Positions 7,725 to 11,248 of a stretch of DNA of 11,248 nt are shown piece after piece. Source of the stretch: Thermomucor indicae-seudaticae (taxonomy: Eukaryota; Mucoromycota; Mucoromycetes; Mucorales; Lichtheimiaceae). A model generated the notes under the pieces. It searched no databases and was not told the DNA's origin. It saw only the letters and a list, made by a program, of their open reading frames with translations. The number at the start of each line of letters is the position of its first letter. Position 1 is the first letter of the stretch. The position numbers and the translations under genes were made by a program. The stretch spans positions 1-11,248 of the forward strand of contig JSYX01000850.1 in assembly GCA_000787465.1 (NCBI GenBank), read 5' to 3'.

Positions 7725-8649
7725 ATGTCAGTCAGTTCTTCCATCTCTCAAGCGCATTCCGTTTCTTCACCGACTCAGCAGCAACCGACACTCTATGAAT
7801 ATCTCTCTGAACTTATATCAAAACGAGTAGCGACCATCAAGTACCTTAAACGAGCTCATGAAGGAACCACGCATTGGTTCAACACCATCCTGTTAACAAA
7901 GAATGATTTGTGCTCTCTATATCCCAACCACAAAATGCAGCGAAGGTAAGGAAGGAGAAAAGGGAAATCTGCGCATTTGAGGGAATCTCCTGCCCGTATT
8001 GAAAGCAATGCAGGACTAGTCATTTTTATACACTCGGATTGTCCCTGGGTACCATTTTGGACATTACCAATACAACGGATTACGTCAAGGCCCTGAGTCA
8101 ACTCCTAACTGAATATGAATACCTTACGAACGAACACTCGAAGCAGAAAATGAAGAACATTTTCCGGAAAGCGCGAGGAAAGGATGACGGTGGCATAACC
8201 GAGGAATACTTGTACATCCGTGTGCCGCATGTGGTAAAAATCAAGCACGCAAATTCCCTATAACCAAAGTGTGGCATTACTCGCTGATGCCTCTCTTTTT
8301 CTTTTCAGCCATTTGAACTCGATTATTTTGAAACTTTCTTTACGCTAATGGATATCATGGTGGAAGCCTATCAGAAACTGCTGGTCGGTTCGGAAGGATG
8401 CACACAATCATACTTTGAGCTGGTCCTCAAGTGTGATGGAAAGTTTAAGGTACAAGAGAGAGATAAAGATGAAGCATTGGAAAGGACTTGATTGACGTAC
8501 CTCCTGTATAGAAAATATTCTCAGTGATAACAAAAGAGCTCGATGCTCTTGCACGCAACGCCATTAAGGAAGAATTACGATTGATCGATCCGTTATCGCA
8601 GTCCAACAAACTGGCGCCCATCGAATTCGAAGGTGCTGATGTCGTTTAA
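7725..8649 (+). CDS. Unrecognised 239-residue helical protein, 4 exons
   Basis: Exons 7725-7945, 8014-8233, 8309-8449 and 8512-8649; introns of 68, 75 and 62 nt with donors GTAAGG, GTAAAA and GTACAA and clean acceptors; phases 2, 0 and 0. I do not recognise the family. The N-terminus (1-20) is Ser/Gln-rich and probably disordered. The rest reads as a compact, mostly helical domain: TLYEYLSELISKR and THWFNTILLTKNDL, then FYTLGLSLGTILDITN (78-93), a basic patch HSKQKMKNIFRKARGK (115-130), PFELDYFETFFTLMDIM and a final helix LDALARNAIKEELRLIDP. No signal peptide, membrane span or catalytic motif is seen, so it is likely cytosolic or nuclear. The smooth reading frame across all junctions makes it a real gene; its function is open. 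Confidence 0.8.
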
Positions 8650-8729
8650 AATCTATATATACCAACGTAATACTTTATGTAATTTCTCTTTAAATCCCCA
8701 TCTAATAGCAGAACAAGATCTCATGGTTT

Positions 8730-9133
8730 CTAACTATTGCAATGACGACACTGCGGACAATAGAGTATTCGAACGGGATCCATGGGACCTGCTTGTGCTA
8801 AGCGTTGTGGGGTCTGAGCCGGTAGAATATAGGATCCATATGGATGCGGACCTGGTTTGAGACACCCGTAGCAAAGATTCGAGAGCCATAATGGATGATG
8901 ATAGCGTGACAACTCGTTCGTCGTTGGTCGTCGAGCACCAGAATTTGCCATGGAGAGCAGCGCAGACACTGCGATGGCTTCTTCCGTTGTCAAAGTTTCG
9001 AGGGTGAGTCTCGGGACAGGATCAGCGCGGTGTGACTGTATTACTTTGATTGAGCATTGTGCCGCAAACAAGAAGGGCGCGTGCCTTCCTTTACCTGATC
9101 AGGATTGCCTTTCAGCAAACGATTCGGTAGCAT
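8730..9133 (-). CDS. Putative small Cys-rich protein, 2 exons
   Basis: Proposed minus-strand exons are 9133-9095 and 9035-8730, giving 114 residues. The 59-nt intron has donor CAG|GTAAAG and acceptor aatacag, phase 0. An in-frame stop lies upstream of the ATG, and a TATA box is 37 nt upstream. Not recognised. The middle segment LTLETLTTEEAIAVSALLSMANSG looks like a short helix-forming region, written here in parts: LETLTTEEA and IAVSALLSMANS. The C-terminal half has C68-x2-C71 and C106-x2-C109-x2-C112, which could bind zinc. The gene would be convergent with the 7725 gene, with 80 bp between stops. It may instead start at the internal ATG (residue 42), or be a chance open frame; the 100-codon stop-free exon and matched splice phases favour a gene. 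Confidence 0.42.
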
Positions 9134-9169
9134 CCTCGAATGCAGAAAGGAAGAACTCGCTCAGCTTCA

Positions 9170-9175
9170 TTTATA
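9170..9175 (-). promoter_or_regulatory. TATA box for the small Cys-rich gene
   Basis: TTTATA on the plus strand reads TATAAATG on the minus strand, 37 nt before the proposed ATG at 9133. This would give a very short leader. Confidence 0.35.
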
Positions 9176-9470
9176 TGAGCATTTGTCCGGATCATTGTCT
9201 TGATGGTCAAGGAAAGGACGCGTAAAACGAACAATGGGATTGCGCTTGACGAGCACAAAGAATTACGCCGTCTCTTATCAACAGAAATTTCTTGTGACAA
9301 AATCTACATGGTTTCAGTGCGTGGGAAAGATAAGCTGTTTTTTGTTGCCAGTGCATCCAACCAATGAAGTTGTGACTCTGCAACGTTTGGGGCCTTCCCG
9401 GCCCCCCTTCTAATGCTGTTGGGCCGAAAATGCGCCCTGTTTGTTTCTTTGATCATCACCCCTTCGTGTA

Positions 9471-9476
9471 TATAAA
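9471..9476 (+). promoter_or_regulatory. TATA box of the 9532 gene
   Basis: TATAAA within gtatataaatcc, 61 nt upstream of the ATG at 9532, followed by a C/T-rich initiator-like stretch. It rules against the in-frame ATG at 9430, which would lie upstream of transcription start. Confidence 0.65.
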
Positions 9477-9531
9477 TCCGTTATCACAATCCTTTCTTTT
9501 CTCCTCATCCTGTTCTCTTTTTCTTGTCAAC

Positions 9532-9828
9532 ATGCTTTCCTCAGTTCGTCGCCCTTTGACAGCCAAGGCCATTTCGTCTTCTAACCGATTCTATACGGTG
9601 ATCCCATTTACGCCCAGCCAACAGCAACAACACCAACAACCACCCTTGTCGAAGGAAGAAGATCAGTCAAATCCCATCCACGCACTCTATAACACCGAGA
9701 ATCAATCCATGCTTGACAAACAGCATTATGAAATCCACTCGGGCGACCAGAAAGTCTCGGAACTGGGTCAAGTCATCCATTCGGCTGATTCCTTTAGCCC
9801 AAGTTTCAACACTGTTTTTGACGAGTAG
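9532..9828 (+). CDS. Small protein with mitochondrial-type presequence, 98 residues, one exon
   Basis: Single exon. The family is not recognised. Residues 1-22 form a typical mitochondrial presequence: hydroxylated and basic, no acidic residues, with Arg 6, 7 and 19 and a likely cleavage near NRFY/T (Arg near position -2 or -3). A Gln-rich linker (about 29-37) follows, and then a polar acidic domain with LDKQHYEIHSGDQKVSEL and the end FSPSFNTVFDE. No membrane span, so a soluble matrix protein is likely. The start at 9532 is chosen because it follows the TATA box and pyrimidine-rich leader and begins the presequence; the in-frame ATG at 9430 precedes the TATA box. An AATAAA lies about 75 nt after the stop. 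The well-formed promoter suggests a well-expressed gene. Confidence 0.68.
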   Translation: MLSSVRRPLTAKAISSSNRFYTVIPFTPSQQQQHQQPPLSKEEDQSNPIHALYNTENQSMLDKQHYEIHSGDQKVSELGQVIHSADSFSPSFNTVFDE

Positions 9829-9901
9829 TTTGTAATCTGTTATCTTTTTTGTCGTCTCTCCTTTGTACATAACAACCTGTTTTTGACGGTGCTAGTTCGT
9901 G

Positions 9902-9907
9902 AATAAA
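9902..9907 (+). terminator. AATAAA polyadenylation signal of the 9532 gene
   Basis: AATAAA lies 73 nt after the TAG stop at 9826-9828, a usual distance for a 3' cleavage signal. Confidence 0.6.
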
Positions 9908-11022
9908 TCTCTGAACTATCTCAAATGTGTATGCCTTTTTGCATTTGGCAGAAAAAGCGGAAGTTCGCGCTTGATACAGGCAAAATTTGCGCGGATATTG
10001 TGGCTGCTTCCCATACAAAGTTCGTCATTTTTGCGTTTTTCTCTCTTCTCTATGGTGCGGACCTGACCTTATCCCCAATACCGTCCGGGATAACTGTAAC
10101 ATTGTAACAATACGCAGCCAGCGTATGTAGTTTCCACGGCATCACATTATCACAAAAGTGCATTGTCGGATAAGACGGACATTTTCACCTTCATGTTTGA
10201 CATACGATCAATCATATGAAAGACTGCTATTCCACACATGTTATGGCAGAGTCGGGAAAATTTTCTCTTCACACTTGTGATGCGCTTACATTATCGTGCA
10301 TTCTGCTAACAAGTATACGCGCGGGAGAAAAGTATCAGATAAAGCAGACGACAAAGAGCACAGAAAAGAGGACGAGAAACAGGAAAGACAATTATGACAT
10401 TACTTGCACGCCGTCATTTGATGATCCTCTTCCTCTCTTGAGCGATTCGTGCTTCTATATTGCTTCCGTTTCTTTCTTACAGGTATCCTGTCCTCATTGT
10501 TTCGATTGATTGGCATCATCAGCCTTGTCTCTACCGGTGCCAGCTCAAACTGGACTCAAGTTTTCCATGGCTGTCTACGGGAATTCCAAGAATACAAGGG
10601 TCTTTCGTCCTTACAGCAAGCTTGTATAGGTCTGGTCAAAAACCTACATTCCTCTTTTCTAATCTCAATTTTCTCGATTCTTCCTTCACAAAATCACCCT
10701 CAAATTTTGACCTCATAGACTCTAGCATATGTTGATTCCATAATAATGCTCTTAAAAGTGTTTCTAGTAGTTTACAATGGACTTCGCATAGTGGCGAGAA
10801 CTAAGGGCCACGAAAACAAGGTGAGAAGCGGGGCTTCAAATAGCAAAATTACGCTATGTGGTCGTTCCAAGCTATCCGGCATCTTAGGCATTTGCTTGTG
10901 GTTGTACAATATGATGGCGGCCCGTGCCGAGCGTTGTCCAATACTATAGGGCTCAGTACGAAGATTGCGGCAATGGAGGCCTGTTGCTCGCCTCAGTAAG
11001 GAGCTATGCTTCTCCAAAAATG

Positions 11023-11093
11023 AATGAACGTTCACGAAGATGAACATTTCGTTTCCCGACATCGTTGTGCGATTTCGTGATTGCACGTTCATT
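11023..11093. repeat. Long inverted repeat with 35-nt loop (16-bp stem, one 4-nt bulge)
   Basis: The left arm AATGAACGTTCACGAA (11023-11038) pairs fully with TTCGTGA (11074-11080) plus ACGTTCATT (11085-11093); TTGC at 11081-11084 is bulged out. The left arm also contains the perfect palindrome TGAACGTTCA (11025-11034). Confidence 0.8.
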
Positions 11094-11105
11094 TTACGAC
11101 AATGG

Positions 11106-11121
11106 AGCTTTAAGTAAAGCT
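11106..11121. repeat. Short inverted repeat AGCTTTA-AG-TAAAGCT
   Basis: Perfect 7-bp arms with a 2-base centre, 12 bases to the right of the long inverted repeat. Confidence 0.75.
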
Positions 11122-11176
11122 GTCGACATCGCGTCTTGGGAGATATTTTTACTACGTCACTCTTAGCTGAGCATAG

Positions 11177-11192
11177 ATAAACGAACGTTTAT
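11177..11192. repeat. Short inverted repeat ATAAACG-AA-CGTTTAT
   Basis: Perfect 7-bp arms with a 2-base centre, the third such element within 170 bp and of the same design as the one at 11106-11121. Confidence 0.75.
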
Positions 11193-11248
11193 GCAGCTTT
11201 CGTAACTCCGACTTGCCGCTTTTTCCGAGACTACTGGATTTTTCCCGG

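Larger units (their letters stand above)
9134..9531. promoter_or_regulatory. Divergent promoter between the Cys-rich gene and the 9532 gene
   Basis: For the plus-strand gene it holds CCAAT at 9361-9365, an inverted repeat GGGGCC-TTCCC-GGCCCC at 9389-9405, two CCCCT sequences (about 9403 and 9458, the core of yeast stress elements, though their use here is unknown) and TATATAAA at 9469-9476. A pyrimidine-rich stretch (9490-9525) leads into the start codon. Confidence 0.5.
9908..11248. other. 1.34 kb without a supported gene
   Basis: No family is recognisable on either strand. Contents that can be seen: an inverted repeat ATACGC-AGCCA-GCGTAT at 10110-10126; a splice-acceptor-like tract ttctttcttacag ending at 10490; a possible exon around 10510-10630; an open frame of about 106 codons on the minus strand (11092-10772) and one of 67 codons on the plus strand (10746-10949), neither with a recognisable motif; and the inverted-repeat cluster at 11023-11192. 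It may hold a decayed gene, a 5' region of a gene to the right, or a non-coding element. Confidence 0.5.

Noticed and set aside
7870..7890. B-box-like ggttcaacacc suggesting a tRNA
   Set aside because: It is inside the coding exon of the 7725 gene, and no A box or cloverleaf surrounds it.
9112..9170. Minus-strand mini-frame starting MKLSEFFLSAFED (23 codons)
   Set aside because: Its ATG overlaps the TATA box, so it would lie upstream of transcription start, and no GT donor links it onward.
9430..9531. N-terminal extension of the 9532 gene from the in-frame ATG at 9430
   Set aside because: The extension spans the TATA box and would bury the mitochondrial presequence.

Overview
The window looks like nuclear DNA of a filamentous fungus, most likely an early-diverging one (Mucoromycota-like; this is inference, not proven). 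The reasons are many short spliceosomal introns (58 to 75 nt, with two of 132 and 160 nt), TATA boxes 37 to 150 nt before start codons, intergenic gaps of about 0.1 to 0.9 kb, and protein families of fungal type: Nop53, epsin, a secreted fasciclin protein and a small mitochondrial protein. No rRNA, tRNA, CRISPR array or intact transposon was recognised.

Layout from left to right. (1) 227-1676, plus: NOP53, a ribosome-biogenesis factor, in four exons. (2) 1874-4131, minus: an epsin (ENTH domain, two ubiquitin-interacting motifs, NPF and QxTG motifs), in eight exons and convergent with NOP53. (3) 4132-5062: intergenic, holding the epsin upstream region and the 3' end of the next gene. (4) 5063-7277, minus: a secreted protein with two FAS1 (fasciclin) domains, each carrying long Q/S/T/G-rich inserts, in five exons. 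(5) 7278-7724: divergent promoter with a TATA box, a palindrome and an overlapping upstream ORF. (6) 7725-8649, plus: an unrecognised 239-residue protein in four exons. (7) 8730-9133, minus: a probable small Cys-rich protein in two exons. (8) 9532-9828, plus: a 98-residue protein with a mitochondrial-type presequence, a TATA box and an AATAAA signal. (9) 9908-11248: no gene I can support, but one possible exon and a cluster of strong inverted repeats at 11023-11192.

The genes do not form a pathway; they are housekeeping and surface genes in a normal eukaryotic arrangement of convergent and divergent pairs. I rebuilt the exons by keeping reading frame and protein-family continuity across each junction. 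Two introns, one in NOP53 and one in the fasciclin gene, can only be spliced in frame with a GC donor, and both donors read AG|GCAAGT. I did not find a clear new multi-gene system. The best leads are the GC-AG introns, the equivalent intron position in both FAS1 domains, the AIM-bearing small exon of NOP53, the kinase-type motifs of the epsin, and the hairpin cluster near the right end.
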